Source of the DNA: Oidiodendron maius Zn
Lineage: Eukaryota > Ascomycota > Leotiomycetes > Myxotrichaceae
DNA: 64,000 bases
Direction of reading: 5' to 3'
NCBI GenBank assembly: GCA_000827325.1
Contig: KN832896.1
Location: 194,414 to 258,413 of the forward strand
The notes beneath the pieces are model-generated. The model was not told where the DNA came from and made no database searches. It saw only the letters and a program-made list of their open reading frames with translations. Shown here piece by piece: positions 19,292 to 30,948 of this stretch; position 1 is the stretch's first letter, and the number at the start of each line of letters is the position of its first letter. Both the position numbers and the translations under genes were made by a program.

Positions 19292-20844
19292 ATGTCTGCC
19301 AAAGTCTACAGAACGACCGACCCTGGCCCTGACGGCATCGTGCCACTCTTCATCGGCGGCGAACCGTACCCCATCGATGAGGCCAGAGTTTTCGACGTAC
19401 ACTCTCCTCAAGACAACAAGCGCTTTGCACGAGCACATGGCGCATCCAAGGCGGATGCCATCAAGGCGGCTGATGTAGCGTGGGAGACGTTTGCAACGTG
19501 GAAACATGTCGTGGGCAACCGTCGCCGCGACATCTTCTGGCGCGCGTCGGACATTCTCAACGAGCGCGCTGAGGAGATGAAGGCGCTGCTCATGCTCGAG
19601 ACCAACTGCGGAATCGAGGCCGCCAACCGCCAGGTCAACTTCGTCTTCCAGATGCTACGCGAGCTCGCCGGCTATGCCACCAAGATCGCCGGCACCACAC
19701 CAGAGGCCCAGACGCCGGGTATCTTCACCCTCACCCTGAAGCAGCCCATCGGCCCTGCCCTCGTCATCGCCCCGTGGAATGCGGCCCTACTGCTGGCGGC
19801 GCGCGCCATCGCCGGCCCCCTGGTGGCTGGCTGCACCGTTGTCTTCAAGGCCTCGGAGCTGTGCCCGCGCGTGCACCACGCCCTCGTGAAAATCTACCAC
19901 GACGCCGGCATCCCGGCCGGCGCGCTGAATAAGATCCAGTGTGGTCGCCAGGACGCCGCCGTGGTCACCGAGACGCTGATCGCGCACCATGCCATCAAGA
20001 AGGTTGAGTTTATCGGCTCTAACCCCGTCGGCGCCATTATCGGCTCGCTGTGTGGCAAATACCTCAAGCCCATCTTCATGGAGCTGGGCGGCAAGTCGCC
20101 CGCCCTCGTGCTGGAGGACGCGAACTTGCAACAAGCGGCGGAGCTAATCGTGCGCGGTGCCTTCTTCCACCACGGCCAGATCTGCTTCTCGACCGAGCGC
20201 GTCATCGTCGTCGAGGCCGTCGCCGAGGAGTTCACCGCACTCCTCAAGGCCGCCGGTGAGAAGATCACATACGCAGGCACGGCGGCGCAGCTGCGCTTTG
20301 CGGAGCACGCCGAGGAAGTCATCGCTGATGCCGTGGCCAAGGGGGCCATCCCTCTGATCGGAGGCCCCGGGTTTGTTAGCATCGCGTCTGCGCGGCCGAC
20401 TATCCTGACTAAGATCACAAAGGAGATGCGCATCTCGGATGAGGAGACGTTCGGCCCGAGTTTGTCGCTGTACGTGGTCAAAGATGCGGACGAGGCAGTC
20501 AAGCTGGCCAACGATAGCAAGTATGGCCTGTCAGCGAGCATCCACACGAAGGACATGCTACGCTTTGTCAAGCTTGCCGCAGAGATTGAAGTTGGGCAGG
20601 TCTCTATGAACAGCATGACGCTCTTTGAGGAATGTAAGTCATCTCACTCCCCTCTCTGTTCATCGTGAGATGCACACCTATCTAGAGTGATCAGAAGCTA
20701 AGGTGTCCACCTTTTGTAGTGACTGCCCCCCTGGGAGGTGCCAAAGGCAGCGGCTGGGGGCGGGCCAATGCTTTTCATGGAATTGAAGAGTTCCTGGTGG
20801 AGAAGATGCTATATATCGGTCCGCCAGAAGTTGGCGCTCATTGA
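19292..20844 (+). CDS. NAD(P)-dependent aldehyde dehydrogenase (vanillin/salicylaldehyde dehydrogenase-like)
   Basis: A 488-residue ALDH-superfamily enzyme oxidising an aldehyde to its acid. Exons 19292-20633 and 20720-20844; the 86-base intron (GTAAGT donor) falls within a Leu codon, and splicing restores the tail GGAKGSGWGRANAFHGIEEF. PWNA holds the oxyanion Asn163; MELGGKSP holds Glu264; GQICFSTERV holds the catalytic Cys298; FIGS is a variant of the FTGS cofactor motif. Length is normal for the family. Codon use is strongly GC-rich, like the decarboxylase and permease and unlike the surrounding AT-rich DNA. Divergence from the decarboxylase suggests a joint role with aromatic aldehydes or acids. 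Confidence 0.93.
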
Positions 20845-21860
20845 TCGCTAGGGACGGGGTCTTATAAATCATAACTGTAATAACAATCGGCTGGGCATTA
20901 GAGCTTTTCATAGGGGGAACAAGTTCTGATTAAATCTAGCGGGTTCAAACAAATTGTAAATAACAACTGCAGTCACTTTGGCCTATGCTGGTGCTCCCCT
21001 TTGCATGTCTTGGTTGGTTTGATACATGGATAGTAATTATTACATCGACCTGCCACCAAGAGCAATTCTTCTGTAGTCCTATTCTGCAAGCGGAACACCA
21101 AATCCTCAACAATATCTGCGTATTTTCAGGTATGCAAACCTGTCTAGAATACGCAGACGGCAGAAGTAATGACGTCCACCTCTGCCAGATCTCCAATTGA
21201 GAAACAAAACCGCCCTTCCCGTATACAGTTCCACCAACAATGCCAATCCACACTCCACGCACCTTCTGCACAACATTATTTGTGCCTGTATATCGATCCA
21301 AAGCTCAAGCTCAATAGTCTAGGAATCGCCTCAAAGCCTTGCCGCTCAACGTGGTAATTTGATGTTTCTCAGTCTTTAGTATTGCGCCCTTGCGGCATGC
21401 CTACTACTCAACTCACTGTGGCACACTGGCAGAAGCAACCGACGGGCTCGTCTGATGACAGTAGTCGGCGGATGGTTGTTAATGGTCAGCTCGCATCCTG
21501 GTGCATTTAGTCGGCCGGTGGAAGCGAGCCAACGATTAGTTGTTGTTGGGAGGACCGGCAACCACCAGCCCCGAGCGGGTGCGGTTTGGCTCACCCAATT
21601 CCCAACTGGGCGCATAACTGTGCTTCCCGCACCCCGCACCCTGTGTCTGTTAATGCCTCTATACCCTGCATTGCGGATCGTGCGGGTTTTTCTAATGCCG
21701 CTCTGCCGGGGGGTGATTGGGGGACAAGCGGGGGATAGCAATACATCTATAAGGGTTAGGATGGCTTGAATAGAAAAAGGAGAATATCAGAAAAAGTAGG
21801 AGAATCATCTGGTTCAAGGCAGTCTTCTTTGGCGTTGACATCCCGAGCAAGCAAGCAACC
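20845..21860. promoter_or_regulatory. Intergenic; upstream region of the permease
   Basis: No gene supported; a 121-residue minus frame at 21376-21741 has no domain. GC-rich patches with CCGGCAACC and CGGCCGGTGG near 21510-21570 could be regulator sites. Confidence 0.4.
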
Positions 21861-23485
21861 ATGGCTAACATCGTAGAAAAGCAGCATACTGAGGAAAAGC
21901 ACATCGACGACGACCGGGTCCTTTTCGACGAGGTCGATGCTAGCCTTGAGCGCCGCATCCGCATCAAATGCGATCTGAACCTCCTTCCAGTGCTCTTCAT
22001 CCTCTTGCTCCTCGCCTTCCTCGACCGCGTTAACATCGGCAATGCTCGTATCCAGGGCCTCGAAGCCGATCTGGGCATGAAGGGCCAAGATTACAACATC
22101 GCGCTGTCTGTATTTTTCATCACGTACATCTTGTGCGAGATCCCGAGCAATGTGGTCTTGAAGAATGTGAGACCAAGTGTTTGGCTGTCGGGCTTGATGT
22201 TTGGTTGGGGTCAGGTTACATCCCATATCTCTCTGTTTTGGGTTGTCCGTTCTGACATAAGGTAGGTGTGATAACCACACTCCAGGGAGTCACGCAGAGT
22301 TTTGCAGGACTGGTGGTCTGTCGGATCCTGCTTGGCGTTTTTGAGGCTGGTTTCTTTCCTGGTGAGTGTTCCCCATCTGATATAATGAAAAGCGGCTTGC
22401 TGATCGTCCTAGGCGCCGTCTACCTCATCTCCATGTACTATAAGCGCTACGACGTTCAAATTCGTATCTCGCTATTCTTCTGTGGCAGTATCCTCGCCGG
22501 AGCCATCAGCGGCGTTCGTATTCCCCTTCCTGAACTCATTATGCACGTTTCACTAACACCCGCTCCCCAGCTCCTTGCATACGCCATCGCTGGCATGCAA
22601 GGCCTCCGCGGCTACAGCGTGTGGCGTTGGATCTTCATCATCGAAGGCTGCGCGACCTGTGCTATCGCCGCCGGCGCATATTTTATCATCCCCGACTGGC
22701 CTGAGACGGCGCGCTTCCTTAAGCCCGAAGAGCGACTCGTCCTGCTCAATCGCCTAGCCGCCGAAGCCGGCGAAGGGACCATGACCAAGGCCAGCAAGAA
22801 GGCCGCCAAGCTGGTCCTCACCGACGTTAAGATCTACCTCGGCATCCTCATGTTCATCGGCGTCGCCGCAACCAGCTATGCAGCCTCCTTCTTCATCCCC
22901 ACCATTCTCGCCGAGCTGGGCTGGACGGCGGTGCGCGCCCAGGTCATGACAATCCCCATCTATGCCTTTGCTGCGGTGTCCAATCTTGTTATCGCCTTTG
23001 TCTCGGACCACATCAAGCACCGCTACTCCTTTATCATGGTTGGCTGCATCGTCAGCGTCATCGGCTACGCCATCCTCCTCGAAACCGCTAAAGTGTCCAT
23101 CAGTACCCGCTATATGGCGCTTTTTTTCGTCGTCACGGGCGTCTCGGTCGCCTTGCCGGTCTCCGTCACCTGGTTGAACAATAACATGGGCGGCCATTAT
23201 AAGAGAGGCGTGGCGGCTGCCGCGCAGATCGGTTTTGGGAACACGGCCGGCTTGATTGCTAGTAATATTTTCATCACCACCCAGGCGCCGTACTACAGAA
23301 TAGGGTATAGTGTCAGTCTCTCGTTGATTCTGTTGACGGCGGTGTCTGCGACGATGATGGCGGTGTATATGAAGCTGGAGAATAAGAAGCGTGATGAGGG
23401 CAAGCGCGATTATATGTTGTCGCTGCCTGCCGACGAGCTGTATAATCTGGGCGACGCTCACCCTACTTTCAGATTCGTGTTTTGA
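21861..23485 (+). CDS. MFS permease, anion:cation symporter (Dal5/Tna1-like) family
   Basis: A 486-residue transporter from exons 21861-22209, 22266-22361, 22413-22513 and 22571-23485. Introns of 56, 51 and 57 bases have GT-AG ends; the last has a CACTAACAC branch site. Splicing joins SGLMFGWG to VITTLQGV, and then FEAGFFPG to AVYLISMYYKR, the expected helix 4-5 order. FLDRVNIGNAR is the helix 1 signature of fungal allantoate/nicotinate/carboxylate permeases. About twelve helices are visible. Two introns keep the frame without stops, so raw translation misleadingly looks continuous there. It lies 1 kb from the aldehyde dehydrogenase in the same direction and probably imports the acid substrate of this module. 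Confidence 0.9.
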
Positions 23486-24823
23486 GAGACTCCTATATTT
23501 GTTAGTTGTGTCGTTAGTCACATTGTCTCCTTGACGGAGTGTTGTGCATTGACCATATGCGAACTAGCAAAGCAGTGCATTTATAGATATCAGCAGAGGT
23601 GTTTGTGCGCCGAATATAGCGGGCTAGCCAATAGCGTATATCGTGAGGCTCTTGGGGTGTGACGCGCTGTACTATTATCCTTAGAGGAAAATACACACAA
23701 TGACTGCGAGCTCTGCATGCACAAAACAAGTACTGATCAGGACAGGTCCGAAACTTTCTCAAGGCGGAAGGATTTGCATAGATTGCTCTATATGCTTTGA
23801 TCATCTTTAAGATGTATAATGCATTAGGGCCTCTAGGAAATGAGCAGGCAAAGAACTTGGTTCAAGTATCCTATCTCATTATTATATAGTATATAAGGAA
23901 AATGGAACTGATGATAAGTTTTTTAAAAAGTTAACTTAATATAAGCTAAGCTATGTAAATTTAATAATTAAGTATAAATATAAATATAATAGTATAAAGT
24001 ATATTAATCAGGGCCTCAAGCACGCATTACACATCCCTTAGGATCTAGGATTCAGAGGATTCATCTGAGTCAATCAGAGGCCAAATAGGTCTATATAAAG
24101 GGGTCCTTACTCCAGTATAGCTGTGCTTAGTTAGTTGTCTCTGCATCACTCAAATAGTCAATATAACTCTGAGTTTCACCTTGATATCCGACTACAACCT
24201 GCGTATTAACCTGACCTCTGCTCAAGAAGTATGTAAGAGTTAAAATAAAGTAAGCTTAATTATAATATATAATAATAATACTAATATTCTTATTACTTAA
24301 ACTATATAGTATATAGAACCTTTAATAATATATAATATTTATATAGTAAAACTTTACTAAAGTAAGATAAAAACCTATATCGCCACGGTTCCGATAGGTT
24401 GGGTCGGGGCTGATACCCAAGTGGGCGCCACACCGGGCACTGAGGCCGTTGTGATCTGAGTAACCCAGAAGGTTATATGAATTCCGATAGTGGATCAAAG
24501 TTTTCTCTTAAATCTCCGTAAAAGGAGAAGCCGCGTGATCCGATGACCTAAAGTCCGCAGTTGTCCGCCCACTTAATTGCTGCCCGTCTGGCTTTCTGAG
24601 ATCCGATGTGCAGTATTCATTCGAGACTATCCGGACTAGATGCGGACGACTTCTCCGTATGGGGATACTTCCCGTAATGGCCGCATTTGGCCGACATAGC
24701 AACCCGACGGCGCATCGAATAACACTGGCCATAAAACCCAACTCAAAGCTTCAGGTAAATGGTTGTGCCAGAAACACGATCTGGAACACCAGAGGTATAT
24801 TCTTCGCAATTGATAGTTTCGCT
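23486..24823. other. AT-rich island with LTR-like remnant
   Basis: The stretch 23860-24370 is strongly AT-rich with many TA steps, as expected after RIP. A TATATAAAGG box near 24093 and the shared core at 24155-24201 look like part of an LTR. No gene. The last 400 bases may be the promoter of the carbonic anhydrase. Confidence 0.5.
24155..24201 (+). repeat. LTR-like core, copy B
   Basis: Contains TAGTCAATATAACT, TGAGTTTCACCTTGATATCC and GACTACAACCTG, shared with minus-strand copies at 6630-6673 and 45794-45839. A TATA-like box lies 60 bases upstream, which fits an LTR promoter. Eroded remnant, not whole. Confidence 0.65.
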
Positions 24824-25488
24824 ATGGCAGAAACTGTTTTGACGACAAACGAACCCCACGACTACGCTGGTGCCAACCACCATTACGCGGAGCATGTCTT
24901 TCCGGTGCGCAATCCTGTCGCGGGCAGTAGATCTCGCTGTGTTGTCGTCACCTGTTCAGATCCTCGATGCAGTCCGGAGCACTTCTTCAAACTGAAGGAG
25001 CAGGAGGCGACGGTAATCCGAAACGAGGGTGGACGCACTGCCGACCCTGCCGTGATTAGAACAGTGGTCCTGTTGAGCTTGCTCATGGGATCCGCTGGAC
25101 AGGCGATAAATGAAGTTTTAGTTGTACATCATACTGGTAAAGCAGACCCCAAGATTCTTCGTCACATCAAAGTTGTTTTAGCGTTCTGACGACTCCCTTT
25201 CAAGATTGTGTCGCATATGCTTTTTCGAATGAAGAATTGATGGAAATGATCGCGAAGAACGACGATGCTGCACCAGGCGGTCCTTTCAAAGCCGGTGCGT
25301 TGACTTGGGCGGAAGGGCTGAACTTCATGGGGGTCCCGACAGGTGGGTCAGAGTATGAGAGGCTTGTCCGTTGTGTAAAGCAGGATGTGAAATTCCTGCG
25401 CTCTCATCCGTTGTTGAAGCCGTCCATCCATATAAGTGGTTGGATATACGACATCAAGACCAGACATGCTGAGAAAATTGAAAGCTGA
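24824..25488 (+). CDS. Beta-class carbonic anhydrase (copy 1)
   Basis: A 198-residue zinc enzyme interconverting CO2 and bicarbonate. Exons 24824-25136 and 25205-25488. VVTCSDPRCSPEHFF gives the first zinc Cys and its Asp-Arg dyad; EVLVVHHTDC, formed across the splice, gives the zinc His and second Cys. The usual Gly after that Cys is Val. The 68-base intron has a TTCTGAC branch-like site 15-20 bases before its CAAG acceptor. Using the TTTTAG acceptor 24 bases upstream instead gives an immediate stop, so the later acceptor is needed. C-terminus FLRSHPLLKPSIHISGWIYD matches copy 2. ATG at 24824 (MAETV) chosen by comparison with copy 2. Confidence 0.85.
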
Positions 25489-26077
25489 AAGTTGAAAAGC
25501 ACCTAATATGGTCTTGCTAGATAGCTGAATATGCGTCAAGTCAAATAGGCGTAACTATGTTGTATGCGTATGTTTCCCTTTTGATATATTCATGTCGGTA
25601 AATATTATGGGTCTGCGATACATTGTGTGTTAATGAAGACGTGCAGTACGATGGTAAACTAAGTCATATTTATATAGAGTATCTAACTTAACGAGCGTTT
25701 ACGGCAGCCTAGGAGTTGCTATGCCTTCCAACTAGAACGATAATGGCATCTCTCAAAGAATGCTATTCAATGCAGGAAACTGAACCTGCTCGACTACACA
25801 TTTCATTCTTAGTTTGAAGATGCCGTAAGTTAGGGTGAGTCTTAAATAGATAGTAAATTAACGCTGCCAGAACCTGCACCAGCCTAGCTATGGGACAATC
25901 TCGTCTTAAGCAAGTGGTCGCACGCCAAGTTCGCTTGCTGAACTTGCCCACAGCAGTATTACCCTCGGTAAATGCAGCAAAGAGACTCTTTGCGTGAAAA
26001 GGTTTTCAATGGCTCAATTCTGTTTCTCCGATATCTTGCATTCAAGTTTGTGGCTACCACTATTTCTGAATCCCCAC
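25489..26077. other. Intergenic between convergent carbonic anhydrases
   Basis: No gene seen; shared 3' region of the two convergent genes. Confidence 0.5.
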
Positions 26078-26772
26078 TCAGCACTCCACTAGCTCTACGA
26101 TACCGGTTGATAGATTGTAGTACCAGCCAGTCACCCTCACCGTAGGCTTGAGTAATGGATGATTGCGAAGAAACACCACGTCTTCTTGCACACTTCTCTC
26201 AAGCCGCTCACGCTCGGTTTCGCCTTTCCGCACATTGAAGCCTAGCCAGGGAACTGAATTCACCCAGGCCGGAGCTACAAGGGGATAGTGGTCTTGGCTA
26301 TCATTGGTGACACTTTTTGCGATCTGCTCTCGCACCCATTCTTCCGTATAAAACAAGGCACCGCAATCTACTAATGGTGAGTCGCAGCACGTTCTGTTTA
26401 CGGCGCAAGTGTACATGGGGACCTCTCACACTCACTTTTGTGATGAATGACCATGACCTCCTTTAGCTCACTGGTAAGTTGGATGAGAGTGAGAGATCTT
26501 AACGTGCCCATATCTGCGGTACGTCCGCCACCATTTCGAAGGCAGATCGTCTCATTCTCAGGCAGTTGAAAGAAGTGCTCCGGAGAACATCGGGAATCCA
26601 CACAGGTGATAATTGCCGTTTGTGAGCGTCTTCTCGTTAGGTCCCCCGGTCTTGCCTGATTTTCGCGAGCATACTCTCTGTTAGCTGCCTCGAAGTCAAA
26701 TGGAGCGGCCGGAAGACTTTCTGTGCGGCCAACTTGGTGTTTGCCGTGGGCATCGGTTGAGCCGTCTGACAT
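26078..26772 (-). CDS. Beta-class carbonic anhydrase (copy 2)
   Basis: A 209-residue beta-carbonic anhydrase. Exons (minus strand) 26772-26436 and 26370-26078 with a 65-base intron (GTGAGT donor, CATTAG acceptor). IITCVDSRCSPEHFF provides zinc Cys plus the Asp-Arg dyad; MVIHHKIDCG, formed across the splice, provides zinc His and Cys and the normal Gly. NGGGRTAD follows the first motif as in the family. It faces copy 1 tail to tail; the C-termini are similar (FLRNHPLLKPTVRVTGWYYN), but the middle parts differ clearly, so the duplication is old or the genes came together separately. No targeting signal is evident, so probably cytosolic. Confidence 0.92.
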
Positions 26773-27530
26773 TGTTGTGACGAGTTTAGTCGTTTGCGGT
26801 GATAAAACCAGTAATCAAATATGCCGTCTAAGACACTGAATTTGCACTGTCGTTTATGTTCTATTTTTCCATCTTCATAGCATACCTTCGTACTTATAGC
26901 CTACGAAACTGTGGAAGTGCCTGGCTGGTCAGCTCCAGGCCCACGCGGTACATCGGATAGATACAGCTCAGAACTCCAAGTAGCCTAACTGCTTCAAGGG
27001 AAGCGTTCGGAGTGGTGTCGAACTCCGCCCGGGCGTCGTGTGTCGGGACTTCGGAGATCTTTGTAATTAAACGACATTCCACACTTATTTCCGAAGCCAG
27101 TTATAGTTCTCTATCCCCTTAGACAGGGCGCATAGGGAACTCCTAATTCAATTTGCCGGCTATAGCAGGAAACTGTGGAACAGTGCGGTACTGATATACC
27201 CCAATCCTAGCATTCCAGGAGGTCTCTGACACATAATTTGTGTTCTTGTGTCATGCCCTGCTTCTCCGGTGGCAGGTATTCTCTGCTACGTCGTCTAGTT
27301 CACTAACCCCAAACCCCCAGCACGCCCTGGTACAACCGTTGGGACCACCACGACTCTGTGGTATAATTGCTTACCTACCCGACAACTATAAGTCTTGAGC
27401 TTGACAGTCAACATCAATTTTCTCACCTCAACAGTCAGAAATCTTGAGACTGACAGTAAACCCTATCACGCTCATCTGCAGAAAGTCTCGAACATTTATC
27501 GCTTCCACGAAGCCCCCACTTCTTACAAAA
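26773..27530. other. Intergenic, two upstream regions
   Basis: Separates divergent starts of carbonic anhydrase 2 and the hydrolase. No gene recognised. A TTGAGACTGACAGTAAACC-like direct repeat (27395-27460) occurs twice just before the hydrolase. Confidence 0.4.
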
Positions 27531-28502
27531 ATGGACAACCTCTCAAACCTTGGCCGAGGAGTGTCTGACGTCCTTCAACCAACTTACCAAATATATGGCG
27601 ATATTCTCCGCCAGCCAGAGAACGAAGCAAAAATACAGAGCGCCAATTGCGAAACCTTCTCCTACGGCTCCCACGAACGTCACAAACTAGACCTCTATAG
27701 ACCATCTCTTTCAGCTCCGAAACCAGCTAGAGGGAAATTGCGACCGGTGCTCATATTTGTTTGTGGGGGTGGGTTTGTGCATGGTGACAGAATACTCTCC
27801 GAAGTACCCGGGGGCATTGTATATAAGAATTTTGGGTACTTCTTCGCTGAGAAGTTTGGATTTGAAACTGTGGTTATGGAGTATTTGCTTCTAAAGCATG
27901 GTGCAAAACTACCTAGTGGAGCAGAGGATATTGATAGCGTCCTAGAATGGGTTCAAAGTCGATTTGGAGAAAATGAGAAGAACAGGAGGAAGATCTTTCT
28001 GATGGGCAACTCGGCTGGAGGTGTGCATCTTGCTACCTGGCTCTTCGGTGAACGTTTCAGACAGAGGAGAGAGAGGTTATCTGAAGGAATGGGAAGGATT
28101 AGATTGGGAGGCATTGTGTTGTTAGGAGCTCCGTTTAACTGGAATGCAAGCAGTGGGGAATTGCTGACTGTCCTTGCGAGCTATTACGGGAGCAAAAAAG
28201 ACATAAAGGTTAATGAACCTATGGAATTAATGAAGAGGGCAACAGAAGGAGACATTGGTAGAGATATGCAGAAATGGCCACGTTTAATGGTTCTGGTAAG
28301 TGAACTGGATCCTGAAGATATGATGATCCAGTCTGCAAAGGACTTTGTTGAGGAATGGAAATATAGAGGCGGGAAAGCGGATTTCGAAATATTGAAGGGA
28401 CATAATCATATAAGCCCACCGCTGGCGTTGGGGACGGGACTCGAGAGAGAAGAATTATGGGGATTTGAGGTTGGGAGATGGATCTCCGTGCTGAACGATT
28501 GA
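27531..28502 (+). CDS. Alpha/beta hydrolase (esterase/lipase-like)
   Basis: A 323-residue intronless serine hydrolase, start at ATG 27531 (MDNLSNLG); the frame extends 29 residues upstream but without an ATG. The oxyanion motif is FVCGGGFVHGD (about residues 76-86), a variant of HGGG. The nucleophile elbow is MGNSAGGVHLATW with Ser161. ELDPEDM near residue 257 probably contributes the Asp and GHNHISPP near residue 302 the His. This resembles the BD-FAE/kynurenine formamidase-like branch of fungal hydrolases. No signal peptide, so likely cytosolic. Substrate unknown. Confidence 0.85.
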   Translation: MDNLSNLGRGVSDVLQPTYQIYGDILRQPENEAKIQSANCETFSYGSHERHKLDLYRPSLSAPKPARGKLRPVLIFVCGGGFVHGDRILSEVPGGIVYKNFGYFFAEKFGFETVVMEYLLLKHGAKLPSGAEDIDSVLEWVQSRFGENEKNRRKIFLMGNSAGGVHLATWLFGERFRQRRERLSEGMGRIRLGGIVLLGAPFNWNASSGELLTVLASYYGSKKDIKVNEPMELMKRATEGDIGRDMQKWPRLMVLVSELDPEDMMIQSAKDFVEEWKYRGGKADFEILKGHNHISPPLALGTGLEREELWGFEVGRWISVLND

Positions 28503-30031
28503 GTGAGACTACCGGCTATGCAAAATAATTGAACTAATTTCTCGCAAAAGAAATTGGCCATGGTTGATGCGTGCCACGTCCAATTTTGGCGGTCCTGTGC
28601 CCTACATTCAATATGCAGCGTTCAGCTTCGGAGAGTCTCCCGGGCAAGACTACATACCTTTGCAGCCAACAGTTCCCAAAACGGATCCGCAGTCCTTTGC
28701 TGTCAGGCAGGGCGCATAAACTCCCTCCTTGCAGCAGCTCTTTGATGATAGAGTCGAACCTCGTAGTACAGATCTTGCCCACCTAGAATACCGCTTCCGC
28801 ACACAGTGCGCTATACCGTATGCCCGCCAGGAGTGACTCTAGTGCTCTACACTGCAAATCGCTCGTGAAATGCGATAATGACACCGTCTGACATAATTAC
28901 GAAAAAAATTCTACTAGAGTCTAGTAGTGTAAGTTGTCGTGTAATCTACTATCGCCGAGTGCATAATACTGAGCTCAAATCGTTACAATATTCTCAGCAT
29001 TGGTTTATTTGACTTCGCTTACTGCGATAGCCATGTCATGAAAATCGAAAGCAGCATAAATACTGCGTAGAACAGATGCCCCAAAGGCAGTTTTGGGTCC
29101 TGAAAAAGAGCCTAAGTGGCATGCGAGTCTTTAGAAACTGGCTGACAAAGCGGCTCATTGGAATACTGGCAACTTGGCTTAAAACTTCAACATCGATCAG
29201 TGCTAGATGAGATTCCGAAGTAGTCTCGTATTAGGTGAGCTTTTCACGAATGTAGATGCCAGCTCCAGCCACTTCATAACCTTTGCCGAGAGTATTATCT
29301 CAATATGAAACATCAAACGGCAATCTAACTTATGGTATTACAGAACGTAACTACGTTAAGCATAAAATAATTAACAGCCAATATCATCCTTACCCTACTT
29401 TTGGAACGTATTATCTTTCCTACCCTGTTTTTGAATTTCAGGTGATCTACGAAGTAGTTGACTTAAGTTATGCCCGATGATGAAGTACCGCCGCTACTCT
29501 TACTGCCGCCACTACCTGTCTTGATCACTCAATTAGGACGGATTCAAGCCATACAATCTGTCTCTATATGCTGTATATAAGTACGGGCCAAACTGACCTC
29601 TTGCTTTTAGCGCTAAGAAGCACCTGGAGATATTTTTCTTCTTTAACGTTATCTTTAAAAACACCCCGAAATCATCACCTGCTCTGTGCGGTGCAGCTGC
29701 TTTCGCCGTCTGGGCAGCTAGGAGAGCTACTTTTGCAGCCTTGTCCATAGTTCTGAACTATAAGTGCTTCACGACTAGCAGAAGCATCCAGATTTCATTA
29801 AAAATGTTCCGACCCACCCCGAACATATCCCATTCGTCGGAACAGAAGTAATGCCGGGAACCTTACGACGCATCGACATCACTTGCAAAGGGGAAAGGTC
29901 CTCTCATGTTGTACACCGGCACATATGAGCCTGGTTTCATGCTGTATATACCACTCAAGCCCCATAAGGCAATAGCTAGATCGGTGTAACAATCCTCAAT
30001 CAATCAATCAATCATGTCTCTCAAATTTTTT
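28503..30031. other. Long intergenic stretch, no gene recognised
   Basis: Only short frames on both strands. AT-rich around 29290-29420. CAATCAATCAATCAATC at about 29998-30013 is a small simple repeat next to the pirin 3' end. Confidence 0.45.
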
Positions 30032-30948
30032 CTAGCTACTGTCCAGTACAATGACCTCAGCATCAGAACTTCCAATACTCTGAACGGAAATTTCGTCTCC
30101 CACGTTCACGTTGGTGATAAAGGCCCCGTCTCCCTCGTCTAATAAAACCTCCCTGGATCCGCTCAGCCGGATCTTAGCCATCTTTGTTTGCGTTCCTGGC
30201 ATATGGATGTAGATATTTCGATTGCTGCGTGTGCCCACAACCTGATCGCCAGCTCCCACAGTCCACTTAAAAGTCTGATCGGCACTGATAATCCCTACGC
30301 CCACCACTAAGTCTGCATGGATGGGTATCGTGCGTGGAATCACTGGAATCGCTGCAGACTCATCGGCGTCCGAAGCATTTCTCCCCGCAGCTAGGGGTGA
30401 TATGATGGGTAGAAACGCCTGTCGCTTGGCCTTCTCGTCGAATGTGGTCGTGTGGTATTGTGGCATCAGGCCTTGCTTCCATGGCTGCACCCATATTTGA
30501 AGAAATCGAACAACCTCTTGCTCAGACTCGTTCATCTCAGAGTGATACACACCTAGGTGATACGTAAGCCTTTATTGCGCTCATGCAACGATGAATCCAA
30601 AGCTCACTCACCCGTACCAGCCGATGTGAACTGGACGTCATGCCTTTTCATTCGATAGAATTGCTTTTTATTGGTGTTAGAGATAACATGTTTGCTGACT
30701 GTGCTATCTCTGTGCGTTAATTCACCCTCCAGGATGTAGCTGAAGATCTCCATGTTTCGATGAGGATGCATAGGGAAACCACTCTGCGGCTGTACAAGAT
30801 CCTCGTTGAGAACTCTCAAGCATCCAAAGCTCTCGAATGGCGAGTCGTTGTATGCACCGACCTTGAATGTATAAAATGACTGCCGTAGGCCATTCCCGGC
30901 AGTGCCGCGAGAGCTAGAGCGATGCGTAACGATCTTTGCGCGCTCCAT
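30032..30948 (-). CDS. Pirin-family bicupin protein
   Basis: A 285-residue pirin. Exons (minus strand) 30948-30612 and 30552-30032 with a 59-base intron. FPMHPHRNMEIFSYILEGE (residues 58-76) carries metal ligands His61 and His63; splicing restores SAGTGVYHSEMNES, giving His116 and Glu118. All four pirin metal ligands are thus present. The C-terminal cupin has PIHADLVVGVGI and a final EISVQSIGSSD. Pirins act as quercetinase-like dioxygenases or as nuclear cofactors; the sequence does not decide between them. It is divergent from a Zn2Cys6 regulator at 31917, 968 bases away, so coregulation is possible. Confidence 0.93.

Noticed and set aside
19894-20616. 240-residue minus-strand frame
   Set aside because: Antisense shadow of the aldehyde dehydrogenase, caused by GC-rich codon use.
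21376-21741. 121-residue minus-strand frame
   Set aside because: Arg/Pro-rich frame in a promoter region; a likely product of GC-rich DNA.
22754-23521. 255-residue minus-strand frame
   Set aside because: Antisense shadow of the MFS permease.
25137-25204. Loss of the zinc-site Cys in carbonic anhydrase 1
   Set aside because: It seemed lost with the TTTTAG acceptor; the CAAG acceptor 24 bases later restores HHTDC and the frame.
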